Assembly (NCBI GenBank): GCA_002205125.1
Contig: NIOE01000002.1
Coordinates: forward strand, 62,001-126,000
From: Roseateles noduli
GTDB taxonomy: Bacteria > Pseudomonadota > Gammaproteobacteria > Burkholderiales > Burkholderiaceae_C
Length of the DNA stretch: 64,000 nucleotides
Direction of reading: 5' to 3'
How positions within the stretch are numbered: the first letter of the stretch is position 1; every line of letters begins with the position of its first letter. This document shows positions 37,318 through 46,028 of the stretch, one piece after another. Below the pieces are notes generated by a model that saw nothing but the letters and a program-made list of their open reading frames with translations, was not told the origin of the DNA and ran no database searches. The position numbers and the translations under genes were made by a program.

Positions 37318-38177
37318 GAGTCGCGGTCCTCGGGGGCGCCCTGATTGGCGCCGTGCGGCAGGCCGCCGTACTGGCTGGGCGTGGGATCGGTCCGGAAGTC
37401 CAGGCGCGAGTCCCGCGCGACGTCGGCCGCGCTGCGGCGGTCCTCCCAGACGGAACTCTGTCCGAGCGCGCCGACCGCCGACTGCCAGCGAGCCGGCAAA
37501 GAGGCGTCGACGCTGCAGATATCGGCATCGACCTTGACACCGCCGCGCGTGATCGAGGGATCGGGGATGACCTGCGCTTCACGCGCGCGCAGCTCCTGGC
37601 CCGCGCCGTCCAGCACCAGCGGGAGGTCGTCGGGGTGCACGCGCACGCGCACGTGGCGGGCGTTGATCAGCAGCGCCTCGACGGCGTCGTGAGCGACCTT
37701 GGACACCAGCTCCGGTGCGGTTTCCAGTTCATTGCGGACGACCTGACGGGCCAGTTCGACGGCGGTGCGGGCGAGTGCCTCGGCCATGTCCTGTTCCATC
37801 GCGGACAGGTCCTGGTCGAAACTCGCGACCAGTTGGCCCACCTGGGCGCTGATCTGCTTGGCAAAGCTCTGCTTGAAGGCGTCCAGGGCGGCCATGCCGT
37901 CGCGGTAGCCGTCCTGGTAACCGGCCTGGCGGGCCTGGTGCATCAGCTCTTCGACGCTGGGACCGGGCGGCGGAGGCGGGGGAGGCGGTTCGACCGGGGC
38001 GGGCGCAGTGACGGCCGGGCGGCGCGGTGCCGCGCCGCCGTCGAGTGCGCCGGGATTCCACGCGGCGAAGCCGGACAGCTCCTCGCGCGGAATGATGCGG
38101 CCATAGGTGCTGCCGCGCTGCTGATCGCCGTCGGCGCGCGGCGGGGGCGGAACTTGGCGGGGAGGGCGGGTGACCAT
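37314..38177 (-). CDS. fliH: Flagellar assembly protein FliH
   Basis: FliH (287 residues) is the negative regulator and docking partner of FliI, linking it to FliN. A Pro-rich N-terminus (about 1-80, including a run of nine prolines broken by no charge) is followed by a helical stretch with the YQDGYRDGMAALDAFKQ glycine-repeat pattern and the C-terminal domain with AVELARQVVRNELE and VRVHPDDLPLVLDG. The tail beyond residue 245 (AVGALGQSSVWEDRRS and on) extends past the usual FliH end. It is coupled to fliI by a four-base overlap. Confidence 0.94.
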   Translation of the reverse strand: MVTRPPRQVPPPPRADGDQQRGSTYGRIIPREELSGFAAWNPGALDGGAAPRRPAVTAPAPVEPPPPPPPPGPSVEELMHQARQAGYQDGYRDGMAALDAFKQSFAKQISAQVGQLVASFDQDLSAMEQDMAEALARTAVELARQVVRNELETAPELVSKVAHDAVEALLINARHVRVRVHPDDLPLVLDGAGQELRAREAQVIPDPSITRGGVKVDADICSVDASLPARWQSAVGALGQSSVWEDRRSAADVARDSRLDFRTDPTPSQYGGLPHGANQGAPEDRDS

Positions 38178-38216
38178 CGTGGCGGGTGTCCGTCGGCGGA
38201 AGAAGCGGCCAGCGTA

Positions 38217-39212
38217 TTACAGGAACTGGTCGTCGCCGCCGCCGGCGAGCACGATCTGGCCTTCGTCGACGAGGCGACGCACGACCTTGAGGATTTCCTT
38301 CTGCTCGGCCTCGACCTCGGACAGGCGGACCGGGCCGCGCGAATCCAGGTCTTCGCGCAGCGTCTCGGCGGCGCGGGAGGACATGTTGCGGAAGATCTTC
38401 TCGCGCAGCTCCGGGCCGGCGCCCTTGAGCGCGACGATGAGCGATTCGGACTGCACTTCCTTGAGGATGGCCTGGATGCCGCGGTCGTCGATCTTGTCCA
38501 CGTCGTCGAACGTGAACATGTTGTCCATGATCTTCTGCGCCAGGTCGGAGTCGGCCTCGCGGATGTAGTCCAGCACCGAGGCCTCGACGCTGGTGCCCAT
38601 CATGTTGATGATCTCGGCCGCGGTCTTGACGCCGCCCAGGTTGGACTTCTTCATGCGTTCGCCGCCGGCCAGGATCTGGCCCATGACCTCGTTGAGGTCC
38701 TTCAGCGCCATTGGCTGGATGCCGTCCAGCGTGGCGATGCGGATCAGCACCTCATTGCGCTGGCGTTCGGTGAAGACGCGCAGCACCGAGCTGCTCTGGT
38801 CGAAGTCCAGGTGCGACAGGATGGCTGCGACGATCTGCGGGTGCTCGTTGCGCAGCAGTTCCGCGACCGAGCCCGGGTCCATCCACTTCAGCGATTCGAT
38901 CGAGGAGACGTCCGAGCCCTGCAGGATCCGGTCCAGCAGCAGGTTGGCCTTGTCCTCGCCCAGCGCCTTGCGCAGCACGGAGCGGACGTACTCGTCGGTG
39001 TCGCTGACCAGGGTGCTCTGGGTCTCGGCGACCAGGTCGAACTTGTCGAGCACGCGCTCGACGCGCTCGCGCGGCACGACCTTCATCTTGGCGATGGTCT
39101 CGCCCAGCTTCTGCACTTCCTTGGGCGCAAGGTGCTTGAACACCTCGGAGGCTTCCTCCTCGCCCAGCGACATCAGCAGGATGGCTGCGTCTTCTACGCC
39201 TTTGTCGTCCAT
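38217..39212 (-). CDS. fliG: Flagellar motor switch protein FliG
   Basis: FliG (331 residues) carries torque from the stators to the rotor. The three domains are recognisable: the N-terminal FliF-binding part (GVEDAAILLMSLGEEEASEVFKHL at the start), the middle with the EHPQ motif (LLRNEHPQIVAAILSHL), and the C-terminal charged ridge (MFTFDDVDKIDDRGIQAIL, MSSRAAETLREDLDSRG). The start MDDKGVEDAAIL fits the family. It lies between fliF and fliH. Confidence 0.98.
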   Translation of the reverse strand: MDDKGVEDAAILLMSLGEEEASEVFKHLAPKEVQKLGETIAKMKVVPRERVERVLDKFDLVAETQSTLVSDTDEYVRSVLRKALGEDKANLLLDRILQGSDVSSIESLKWMDPGSVAELLRNEHPQIVAAILSHLDFDQSSSVLRVFTERQRNEVLIRIATLDGIQPMALKDLNEVMGQILAGGERMKKSNLGGVKTAAEIINMMGTSVEASVLDYIREADSDLAQKIMDNMFTFDDVDKIDDRGIQAILKEVQSESLIVALKGAGPELREKIFRNMSSRAAETLREDLDSRGPVRLSEVEAEQKEILKVVRRLVDEGQIVLAGGGDDQFL

Positions 39213-39272
39213 GGGGGTGTCTCGTTATCCGTCCAGATGCGGGTCCGTGTGCTCGTGCGGGGTCGTCGGCGC

Positions 39273-41006
39273 TCAGCGGCGGCCGCCGGACGGCGAGGCT
39301 GTTTCCAGTTCCTCGCCGTTGACCCAGGCGCGCATGATGTTCGCCACGGCGATCGGGTTTTCCTTGGCCAGCAGACGGGCGCGTTCGAGCTTGTCGTTGG
39401 AGATCGGCGCCTCCAGGGCCGGCAGGCCGCCGGGGCCGCGCGGGCCGCCGAGCGCCAGCTGTTCGTCCTCGACCACGCTGAGCGCGCTGTTGGTGGCAGT
39501 GTCGTCCTTCTGTTCGGCCGGCGGCGGGAAAGCCGCCTTGAGAGCAGGGCGAACCAGCCCGAACACGGCGATCAGCGCGACCAGAACCAGGGCGGCGGGC
39601 ACGGCGAAGTCGCGGGCGACGTCGCGCAGCCACGGTTGCTGCCACAGCGGCACGTCGGCGTTCTCGATCTTGTCGGAGACGAACGGGGTGCTGATGACCT
39701 TGATCGAGTCGCCGCGTTCCTGCGAGAAGCCCAGCGCTTCCTTGACCAGCGAGTCCAGCTTCTGGATCTCGTTCTCGGACAGCGGCTGGCTGGAAGTCTT
39801 GCCGTTCTTGTCGGTGACGGTCTTCTGGTTGACGACCACGGCGGCATTCAGGCGGCGGATCTGGCCGATCGCGTTGCGGGTGACGCGCACGGTGCGGTCG
39901 AGCTCGAACTGCGTGTCGTTGTTGCGGCGCAGGTTCTGCGTGCCGCCGGACTGGCCGGCCGGCTGCATCTGCTGGGCCTGGCCGTTGATCGGCGCGGCGG
40001 CCTGCGGCGGGACCTGGTTGGTGGTCGCGCCGGGCACGCCGGTGGGCACGCCGGCCGTGCCGCCGGATTGCTCCTCGGAGGTCAGGCGGCGCACGCTGCT
40101 CTGCGTGTTCGGGCCCTGGTTGGGCTTGTATTCCTCGGCGGTCGACTCGACCTGGCTGAAGTCGACATCGGCGGTGACCGTGGAGCGCAGGTTGTCGCGG
40201 CCGACGACCGGCTCCAGCAGCTCGGCCACCCGCTTGTTCAGGTTGGCTTCGATCTGCTGCTTGTACTGGAGCTGCTGGCTGTCCAGGCCGATGGCGTTGC
40301 CGTCCGGGTTCTGCGAGAGCAGGGCGCCGGTGCTGTCGAGCACGCTGACGGCCTTGGGGTTCAGTTCGGGCACCGACGAGGAGACCAGATGCACGATGCC
40401 GGCGATCTGCGCGCGGTCCAGCGTGCGGCCGCCGCGCAGCGTCAGCATGACGGAGGCGCTGGGCTTCTGCTGTTCGCGGAAGAAGCCGTTCTGCTGCGGC
40501 ATGGCCAGGTGGACGCGCGCGTCGGCGACATCCGCCATGGCGGTGATGGTGCGGGTGAGCTCGCCCTCGAGCGCGCGCTGGAAGTTCAGCCGCTCGTTGA
40601 AGGCGGTCTGGCCGATGGACTGCTTGTCCATCAGCTCGAAACCGACGACGCCGCCCTTGGGCAGGCCGGCCGACGCCAGCTTCATGCGCAGGTCGTAGAC
40701 CTGGTTGGCGGGCACCATGATGACGCCGCCCGGGTCGTTGCGGTAGGGCACGTTCATCTGCGACAGCTGCGCGATGACGGCGCCGCCGTCCTTGTCGGAC
40801 AGGCCGGAGAACAGCGGCCGGTAATCGGGCTTGGCCGTCATCATCGACATCGCCACGATGACCGCCAGCAGCGCAGCCACGCCGCCGCCCAGCATCATCT
40901 TGCTCTTCGTGGGCATCGCCGCCAGGCGGGCGGGCAGGCCGGCTGGTTTGGCGGTCTGCTGCACCTCGGGGAGTCCGGCGGCGGGGCTGCTCAGGGCGTT
41001 GTCCAT
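39273..41006 (-). CDS. fliF: Flagellar MS-ring protein FliF
   Basis: The MS-ring scaffold, 577 residues from the ATG at 41006. A GTG at 41063 would extend it, but MDNALSSPAAG fits family starts better. TM1 is about 40-60, then the YscJ-like ring-building domain (DYRPLFSGLSDKDGGAVIAQL, GVVGFELMDKQSIGQTAFNE, ARVHLAMPQQNGFFREQQ), a periplasmic Gly/Pro/Gln-rich beta-collar insert (about 310-375), TM2 near 445-465 and a cytoplasmic tail that binds FliG. First gene of the fliF-to-fliR operon; divergent from fliE with about 155 bp between starts. Confidence 0.97.
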   Translation of the reverse strand: MDNALSSPAAGLPEVQQTAKPAGLPARLAAMPTKSKMMLGGGVAALLAVIVAMSMMTAKPDYRPLFSGLSDKDGGAVIAQLSQMNVPYRNDPGGVIMVPANQVYDLRMKLASAGLPKGGVVGFELMDKQSIGQTAFNERLNFQRALEGELTRTITAMADVADARVHLAMPQQNGFFREQQKPSASVMLTLRGGRTLDRAQIAGIVHLVSSSVPELNPKAVSVLDSTGALLSQNPDGNAIGLDSQQLQYKQQIEANLNKRVAELLEPVVGRDNLRSTVTADVDFSQVESTAEEYKPNQGPNTQSSVRRLTSEEQSGGTAGVPTGVPGATTNQVPPQAAAPINGQAQQMQPAGQSGGTQNLRRNNDTQFELDRTVRVTRNAIGQIRRLNAAVVVNQKTVTDKNGKTSSQPLSENEIQKLDSLVKEALGFSQERGDSIKVISTPFVSDKIENADVPLWQQPWLRDVARDFAVPAALVLVALIAVFGLVRPALKAAFPPPAEQKDDTATNSALSVVEDEQLALGGPRGPGGLPALEAPISNDKLERARLLAKENPIAVANIMRAWVNGEELETASPSGGRR

Positions 41007-41161
41007 GGGGTGGTCGGTGTACGGCTGGGGTCGAACGGAGTGCCCAGGCGGACGCCTCGACACAGGACTGGATTATTTCGATGCAGGCCCTCAAGAATGG
41101 TGGGAACAGGCCGAAGAAGGCCCCCCAGTTCGGAGCTATGGACGGGGCCCGGATCCGTACG

Positions 41162-41491
41162 ATGCGTTCCGTGGACCTGAAACTCAAACCCTTCGACTTC
41201 GCCAACGCGGTGGCACGCGCCGGCCTGACCCCCCAGGGGCAGCCGGTGGCCAAGGCCGCGTCGGGCGGTGCGAGCTTCGCGGATGCGATGAGCTCGGCGT
41301 TGAAGTCCGTCAGCACGCAGCAGAACGAGGCCTCGCGGCTGCAGCGCGAGGTTCAGCTGGACAACCCCACCGTCAGCCTCGAAGAGACCATGGTCGCCAT
41401 GCAGAAGGCGCAGATCGGTTTCCAGGCGACGCTGCAGGTGCGCAACCGGCTGGTGTCCGCCTACTCGGAAATCATGAACATGCAGGTCTGA
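41162..41491 (+). CDS. fliE: Flagellar hook-basal body protein FliE
   Basis: FliE joins the MS ring to the rod. The frame is open from 41081, but the ATG at 41162 gives 109 residues, the usual family length, beginning MRSVDLKLKPFDFANAV. The C-terminal FliE core is clear: FADAMSSALKSVSTQQNEAS, DNPTVSLEETMVAMQKAQIGF and VRNRLVSAYSEIMNMQV. It is divergent from fliF and is followed by a terminator, so it forms a single-gene unit here. Confidence 0.93.
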   Translation: MRSVDLKLKPFDFANAVARAGLTPQGQPVAKAASGGASFADAMSSALKSVSTQQNEASRLQREVQLDNPTVSLEETMVAMQKAQIGFQATLQVRNRLVSAYSEIMNMQV

Positions 41492-41507
41492 GGATCTGCA
41501 TTGCGAA

Positions 41508-41538
41508 CGAAAAAGCCGCCTCTCGGGCGGCTTTGTTC
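41508..41538. terminator. Terminator between fliE and ycgR
   Basis: A 9-bp stem (AAAGCCGCC/GGCGGCTTT) with a 5-base loop has a U-rich flank on both strands, so it can serve the convergent fliE and ycgR transcripts. Confidence 0.85.
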
Positions 41539-41555
41539 ATTCTGAGATCGTCGGG

Positions 41556-42335
41556 TCAGAGGCTGCGGCGCATCAACCGTTCCCGCTTCTGCGCCTGGTC
41601 GATGAAGATCTGCAGCGCGCGGGCCGCCGTGGGCGCCAGCGAGACGAACGCGCAGCCGGCATGGTGTGGGGTGCCCTGGTCGCTCTCAGACATGTGCTGG
41701 ATTCTCAGCAGCGTGGTGAAGCTGACTTCGCGCTCCAGTTCCAGCGTGCCGCCGATCTCCTCGCCCGCCTGCGGGACCGGGACCACGTTCGCCGGCCATT
41801 GCAGCGCGACGCCACCGGCGCTCACGTTCATGACGCGCAGACGGGGGAGATCCGGATCGGACAGTTTCAGCGCCGGGTAGAGCTGACCGGCCGACGCGAC
41901 GCGGTAGGCCTGACGTCGCTGGAAGCGGTACAGGCGCAGCGGGACCGGTGAGCGCAGCACCTCGGCGCCGTCGCCCCGGATGGCCACCAGCCCGGAGACG
42001 TCGAACTGCAGCTTGATCTTGTCCAGGAAGGCGGTCGCCACCAGTTCGTCGCTGGCCAGCACCGGCGCGAGCGTGTCGCCGACCTGCGGCGCTTCCATCG
42101 TCAGCATCCCGTGCGGCGTGTCCAGCGCCCGCAGCACCGTGTGGATGGCTTCGCCCTCCGGCGTCGAGAGCTGGATGCGCGCCTGCGACTGCAGCAGCTC
42201 GCGCAGCCAGTTCATGATCTCGCCCGGCGCGTCCATCCTGAAATCGGTGTCCGCGGCGTCGGGGGGGCTAGGGGATAGCTTCAGGTCGCTCAAGGCCAGC
42301 ATCCGGCAGGAATCGTTGGGAAAATTCTCTCGCAT
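41556..42335 (-). CDS. ycgR: PilZ-domain flagellar brake protein YcgR
   Basis: YcgR (about 259 residues) slows or biases the flagellar motor when bound to c-di-GMP. The N-terminal YcgR domain (about 35-140) is followed by PilZ with the binding motif RFQRRQAYRV and the later NVSAGGVAL (the D/N-x-S-x-x-G element). The start is uncertain: ATG at 42335 is given, ATG at 42302 is possible, and none has a good ribosome site. It connects the c-di-GMP turnover implied by the EAL protein at 5711 to motility. Confidence 0.9.
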   Translation of the reverse strand: MRENFPNDSCRMLALSDLKLSPSPPDAADTDFRMDAPGEIMNWLRELLQSQARIQLSTPEGEAIHTVLRALDTPHGMLTMEAPQVGDTLAPVLASDELVATAFLDKIKLQFDVSGLVAIRGDGAEVLRSPVPLRLYRFQRRQAYRVASAGQLYPALKLSDPDLPRLRVMNVSAGGVALQWPANVVPVPQAGEEIGGTLELEREVSFTTLLRIQHMSESDQGTPHHAGCAFVSLAPTAARALQIFIDQAQKRERLMRRSL

Positions 42336-42471
42336 CCCCAAGGCAAACGCCGCGCCAACCCCATCCGTTCAAGGGGCCGGTCGCGGCGCTGTCGTGAGTC
42401 CCGAGCCCGGTCGCGTGACCGATGTCTCGGATCGCTGAAGGAATCGGCGCAAGCGCCGATCCTCGGAGCGA

Positions 42472-42837
42472 TCAGTGGACCGTCTTGGACTTGCCCTTCA
42501 TCAGCTGGTCCAGGTCTTCCAGCCACGGCTCGGCCAGGTGGCGGATCTCCGCGTCGTTGACCAGGATGCGCTGCATGATGCGGGTCTTCAGCTGCGCTTC
42601 GTCCGGACCCAGGTTCTGGCTGGCGGCCGCATGCTTGAGCTGCGAGATCAGCAGCACGCAGGCGCCTTCGAGCTTCACCACTTCGTCCCAGTTGCCCGAG
42701 CGGGCGGCGCTCAGCATGTCGGCGCTGGCTTGTTCGATGGCTTCGTAGTAGCTCAACAGTTGGGTGCTCATGAGGCGATCCGGGGTCGGGGCGGCGTGGG
42801 CGACGGCGGTCTGGGGCTTGGCGGTGTACTTGGACAT
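42472..42837 (-). CDS. fliT: Flagellar chaperone FliT
   Basis: FliT chaperones the cap protein FliD. The core LLSYYEAIEQASADMLSAA with helical repeats up to LEDLDQLMKGKSKTVH matches beta-proteobacterial FliT. Two starts are possible. The ATG at 42837 has GAGAAG just upstream and follows fliS by 40 bases; the ATG at 42771 (MSTQLLSYYEA) gives the shorter 99-residue form common in the family. It is the second gene of the fliS-fliT unit, under the fliS sigma-28 promoter. Confidence 0.87.
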   Translation of the reverse strand: MSKYTAKPQTAVAHAAPTPDRLMSTQLLSYYEAIEQASADMLSAARSGNWDEVVKLEGACVLLISQLKHAAASQNLGPDEAQLKTRIMQRILVNDAEIRHLAEPWLEDLDQLMKGKSKTVH

Positions 42838-42877
42838 GAAACTTCTCAAGTCGTCAGGCTGAAGGGGGTTCCGGGGC

Positions 42878-43312
42878 TCAGGCCGCGGCGCGTTGGTCGG
42901 CGGTGGCCGGGGCGATGCTGGCCCAGGCTTCCTTGATCGGTTGCAGCAGCTTCACGCATTCCTCGACCGCGGCGTCGTCGCTGCGCAGGTTGGCGTAGGT
43001 CAGCCGGGTGCAGATGTAGGCGTACAGGTCGCGCAGGTCCAGGGCCAGCTCGCCCGATTCCAGGTTGAGGGCCGCCTTCAGGCCTTCGTCCAGGATGCGG
43101 ACCGCGCGGCTCAGGCTGCGGTTCTTCACTTCGACATTGCCGGAGCGGATCGCGCCGATGGCTTGCGTCATCGAATCGAAGGCGCCGTCCAGCAGCAGGC
43201 TCACCAGGCGATGCGGCGAGGCCGTCATCACGTCCGTTTCGACGCCGACGCGGTTGTACATGCTGCTGGCGCGCTGACCGTGGGAGGCGAAGGGGGAGGA
43301 GTTGCCGTACAT
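42878..43312 (-). CDS. fliS: Flagellin export chaperone FliS
   Basis: FliS (144 residues) binds the flagellin C-terminus and prevents premature polymerisation. The conserved start region includes SMYNRVGVETDVMTASPHRL followed by LVSLLLDGAFDSM, and the four-helix bundle ends with the ECVKLLQPIKEAW segment. It is transcribed from a sigma-28 promoter about 40 bases upstream and precedes fliT. Confidence 0.96.
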   Translation of the reverse strand: MYGNSSPFASHGQRASSMYNRVGVETDVMTASPHRLVSLLLDGAFDSMTQAIGAIRSGNVEVKNRSLSRAVRILDEGLKAALNLESGELALDLRDLYAYICTRLTYANLRSDDAAVEECVKLLQPIKEAWASIAPATADQRAAA

Positions 43313-43349
43313 GATTTGTTGCTGCGGTGTGCTGAAGTGCTTGAATCAG

Positions 43350-43376
43350 TTTTCGGCCCCCGGCTACCCAACTTGA
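43350..43376 (-). promoter_or_regulatory. Sigma-28 (FliA) promoter of fliS
   Basis: On the minus strand TCAA, 15 bases, then GCCGAAAA, close to the FliA consensus TAAA-N15-GCCGATAA. It lies between the fliD terminator and fliS. Confidence 0.75.
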
Positions 43377-43417
43377 GCCTCCCCCGTGTCGAATTTGTCT
43401 CGAAATTTTGCTTGCGT

Positions 43418-43449
43418 GAAGAAAAAGGAAAGCCTCCGTGAGGAGGCTT
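43418..43449 (-). terminator. Rho-independent terminator after fliD
   Basis: AAGCCTCC/GGAGGCTT stem with a 4-base loop, followed on the minus strand by UUCCUUUUUCUUC. It lies about 75 bases beyond the fliD stop. Confidence 0.85.
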
Positions 43450-43524
43450 GTCGGCGCTCTTTTCGAAGCGCCGGAGAAGGGCGGTGACGACGGGCTTGTT
43501 CCGTCCTCGACCACGCGCGTCGCG

Positions 43525-44994
43525 TCAGTTGCTACTGAGCATGCTGGTGATCTTGCTGACGTAGCTCTGCATGTCGTTGAGCTTGGCCATCTGCGTGTCC
43601 AGCGCCGTGTACTGGGCGCGCAGGCGCTTCTCGTAGGCGTCGGCGCGGTCGTTGAGCTCGTCGACGCGCTTGCCGTTGGCCGTCACGCGCGACTGCAGGC
43701 CGGTGGTCCGGGTGGTGATCGAGCCGTCGAAGCCCGTCACCTGGTCGGCGAAGGAGCGCCAGCGCGTGGCCATGCCGTTGTTGTTCGGGTCGTTGCTGTC
43801 CACGCCCATGAACAGGTTCTTCAGGTCGCCCATGCTGCCCAGCGCGCTGGTCAGCTTGGTGTCGTTGACCTTCATCGTGCCGTCGGAGCCGATGTCGATG
43901 CCGATGTCCGACAGTCGGCCGTACTGGCCGCCCAAGGTGCTGCCCGATGCCGTGATGTTGCGCAGCTGGCTCTGCAGACCGACCGCGGTGCTGTCGCCCT
44001 GGAGCGAGCCGGCGGTCTTGTTGGTGTCGTCGTACTTGGTGTCGTTGCGCATCAGCGTCATCAGGCTGTTGTACGACGTGACGAAGTCGTTGATCGCCTT
44101 CTTGACGCTGTCCTTGTCCTGGCCGACGGTGATGGTCGACTGGGCAGGAATGATCGTCTTGCCCGTGGCATCCGCGGGGTCCTTGGTGCCGCCCTTGAGC
44201 AGATTGATCGTCAGGCCGTCGACGGCGCCTTCGATGTTGTTCGACGCGGAGCTGATCGCCAGGCCGTTGACCGTCAAATTGGCGTTCATGGCCGCGGTGT
44301 TCTGCGTCATCGACTTGATCGAGGACGTCGGGTCATAGGCCAGCGCGGACAGGCCGTTGGCGTCCGAACCGTTGCCGTCGTCGTCGGCGGTGGTGATGCG
44401 GAAGCCGTTGGCCTCGCCAGTGTCCTTGGAGCGGATCACCAGGCGCTGTCCGCTGGCGTCGGTCACCACAGAGGCGAGCACGCCCGCGCCCGAGCCGTTG
44501 ATCTTGTCGCGGATGCTGGACAGCGTGTCGGTGGACGAGATGGAGACGCTCACCGGCGTCGCGCCGTTCTTGCCGGTGAAGGTCGTGTTGTCCGAACTCC
44601 ACTGGCCCAGTTCGATGGTCATCGATCCCGAACCGACCGTCGAATTCGTCGCGAAGGCCTTGCTCGACAGCGACTGCGGCGAGGCCAGGTTGGTCACGCT
44701 GAGCGCGTACGAACCCGCGCCCGAGCCCGCGCCGGCGATGACCGTGGCCATCGAGGTGTCGGAGGACGTGGCGGTCAGCGCCGCCCAGGTGGACGGATTG
44801 GCCAGCTTGGCCGCCGCGTCGCGCATCGCGCTGAAGGCGCTCTTGATCTTCCCGTATTCGGAGATCTGCGTCTTGATCGTGTCGGTGCGCGTCTGGAGAT
44901 CGGTGATCGGCTGTTTCTCGAGCGAGACCAGCTTCGTGACGATGCTCTCGACGTCCAGGCCGCTGCCCAGACCGGCGGAAGTAATGGATGCCAT
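43525..44994 (-). CDS. fliD: Flagellar filament cap protein FliD
   Basis: FliD (489 residues) caps the growing filament and folds flagellin. FliD_N is recognisable at the start (ITSAGLGSGLDVESIVTKLV) and FliD_C near the end, with GDSTAVGLQSQLRNI and the coiled C-terminus AQYTALDTQMAKLNDMQSYVSKI. It is transcribed from a consensus sigma-28 promoter whose early transcript contains a strong hairpin. Confidence 0.97.
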   Translation of the reverse strand: MASITSAGLGSGLDVESIVTKLVSLEKQPITDLQTRTDTIKTQISEYGKIKSAFSAMRDAAAKLANPSTWAALTATSSDTSMATVIAGAGSGAGSYALSVTNLASPQSLSSKAFATNSTVGSGSMTIELGQWSSDNTTFTGKNGATPVSVSISSTDTLSSIRDKINGSGAGVLASVVTDASGQRLVIRSKDTGEANGFRITTADDDGNGSDANGLSALAYDPTSSIKSMTQNTAAMNANLTVNGLAISSASNNIEGAVDGLTINLLKGGTKDPADATGKTIIPAQSTITVGQDKDSVKKAINDFVTSYNSLMTLMRNDTKYDDTNKTAGSLQGDSTAVGLQSQLRNITASGSTLGGQYGRLSDIGIDIGSDGTMKVNDTKLTSALGSMGDLKNLFMGVDSNDPNNNGMATRWRSFADQVTGFDGSITTRTTGLQSRVTANGKRVDELNDRADAYEKRLRAQYTALDTQMAKLNDMQSYVSKITSMLSSN

Positions 44995-45056
44995 CGTTCT
45001 TGCTCCCTGTGACCCTGACCACCGTGGCCCGGCTCCCCTCGTGGAAGTCCCAAGCG

Positions 45057-45096
45057 CGACAGGGCCCCGCGTGTTTCGCGTGAGGCCCTGTCCTGC
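45057..45096 (-). other. Hairpin in the fliD leader, downstream of fliC1
   Basis: GACAGGGCC/GGCCCTGTC with an inner CGCG/CGCG stem lies directly after the fliD -10 box. It may end fliC1 transcripts or fold the first bases of the fliD mRNA. There is no U-tract. Confidence 0.55.
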
Positions 45097-45123
45097 TTAT
45101 CGGCGCCCCTGGCACCGACTTTA
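45097..45123 (-). promoter_or_regulatory. Consensus sigma-28 promoter of fliD
   Basis: On the minus strand TAAA, exactly 15 bases, then GCCGATAA: a perfect match to the FliA consensus. It starts within 40 bases of the fliC1 stop, so fliD can be transcribed independently of fliC1. Confidence 0.92.
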
Positions 45124-45158
45124 GGACGGTGACCCCGGGGATTGATTGCGTTTTTCTA

Positions 45159-46028
45159 TCAGCCCTTGAGCAGCGACAGCACCTGCTGCGGCAGCTGGTT
45201 CGCCTGGGCGACCATCGCGTTGCCGGCCTGCTGCAGGATCTGCGCGCGGCTCAGGTTGGACGTTTCGACCGCGAAGTCGGCGTCCATGATCCGGCTGCGG
45301 GCGGCGGTCTGGTTCTCATAGGCCACCTGCAGGTTGGAGATCACGGCGTCGAATCGGTTCTGCGTCGCGCCCAGCGTGGCACGCTGGCTGTTGACGGTGT
45401 CGAGCGCCGCGTCGATGTTGGCGACCACCGCGGCGATCGCGCCCGCATCGGCCTCGTGGTTGATCGAACCGCGGTTGGTGCCGTTGATGTCTTCGCCGGC
45501 AACGGCCACGATGGACGCGTCCCGGGTCATGTCGGGCGTGGTGACGGTGATCTCGTCGTTGGCCGAGGTGTTCGGACCGACCTGGAAGGTCTGCGGCGTC
45601 GCGGCATCGGCACCCAGGATGTACTTCCCGTTGAAGGTGGTGCCGCCGACGACGCGCTGGATTTCCTTGGCCAGCTCGCCGAATTCCTTGTCCAGCGAAT
45701 CCTTGTCGCTGTCCGCGTTGGTCGCGTTGCGGGCCTGGATCGCCAGTTCGCGCATCCGCTGCAGCGAATCGGCGACCTTGCCCAGCGCGCCTTCAGCGGT
45801 CTGCGACAGCGAGATGCCGTCGTTGGCGTTGCGCATCGCGACCGTCATGCCGCGCGCTTGCGAGTTCATGCGTTCGGCGATCGCCAGGCCGGCGGCGTCG
45901 TCCTTCGCGGAGTTCACCCGCAGGCCCGACGACAGGCGCTGCATCGACGTCGCCAGCGACGACTGCGACGAGTTCAGATTGCGTTGCGCGTTCAGCGAGG
46001 CAATATTGGTGTTGATGGTCTGTGGCAT
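45159..46028 (-). CDS. fliC: Flagellin (paralogue 1, most divergent)
   Basis: Flagellin of 289 residues. The conserved D0/D1 ends are intact: NTNIASLNAQRNLNSSQ and [19 protein letters not shown] at the N-terminus, and [19 protein letters not shown] with [15 protein letters not shown] at the C-terminus. The central D2/D3 region is very short, so this is a minimal-type filament protein of about 30 kDa. Compared with the other two copies it differs throughout the centre (EFGELAKEIQRVVGG, NRGSINHEADAGA). No convincing sigma-28 site lies in the 320-bp gap upstream. Confidence 0.96.
   Translation of the reverse strand: MPQTINTNIASLNAQRNLNSSQSSLATSMQRLSSGLRVNSAKDDAAGLAIAERMNSQARGMTVAMRNANDGISLSQTAEGALGKVADSLQRMRELAIQARNATNADSDKDSLDKEFGELAKEIQRVVGGTTFNGKYILGADAATPQTFQVGPNTSANDEITVTTPDMTRDASIVAVAGEDINGTNRGSINHEADAGAIAAVVANIDAALDTVNSQRATLGATQNRFDAVISNLQVAYENQTAARSRIMDADFAVETSNLSRAQILQQAGNAMVAQANQLPQQVLSLLKG

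Noticed and set aside
41006-41162. Sigma-54-like GGGCAC...TTCGA in the fliF-fliE divergent region
   Set aside because: The invariant GC of the -12 element reads GA, so it does not meet the consensus.
37353-41180. A 1275-codon plus-strand open frame opposite fliH-fliG-fliF
   Set aside because: It is the antisense shadow of well-recognised genes in high-GC DNA; its translation is His/Asp/Gln/Arg-rich low complexity with no domain.
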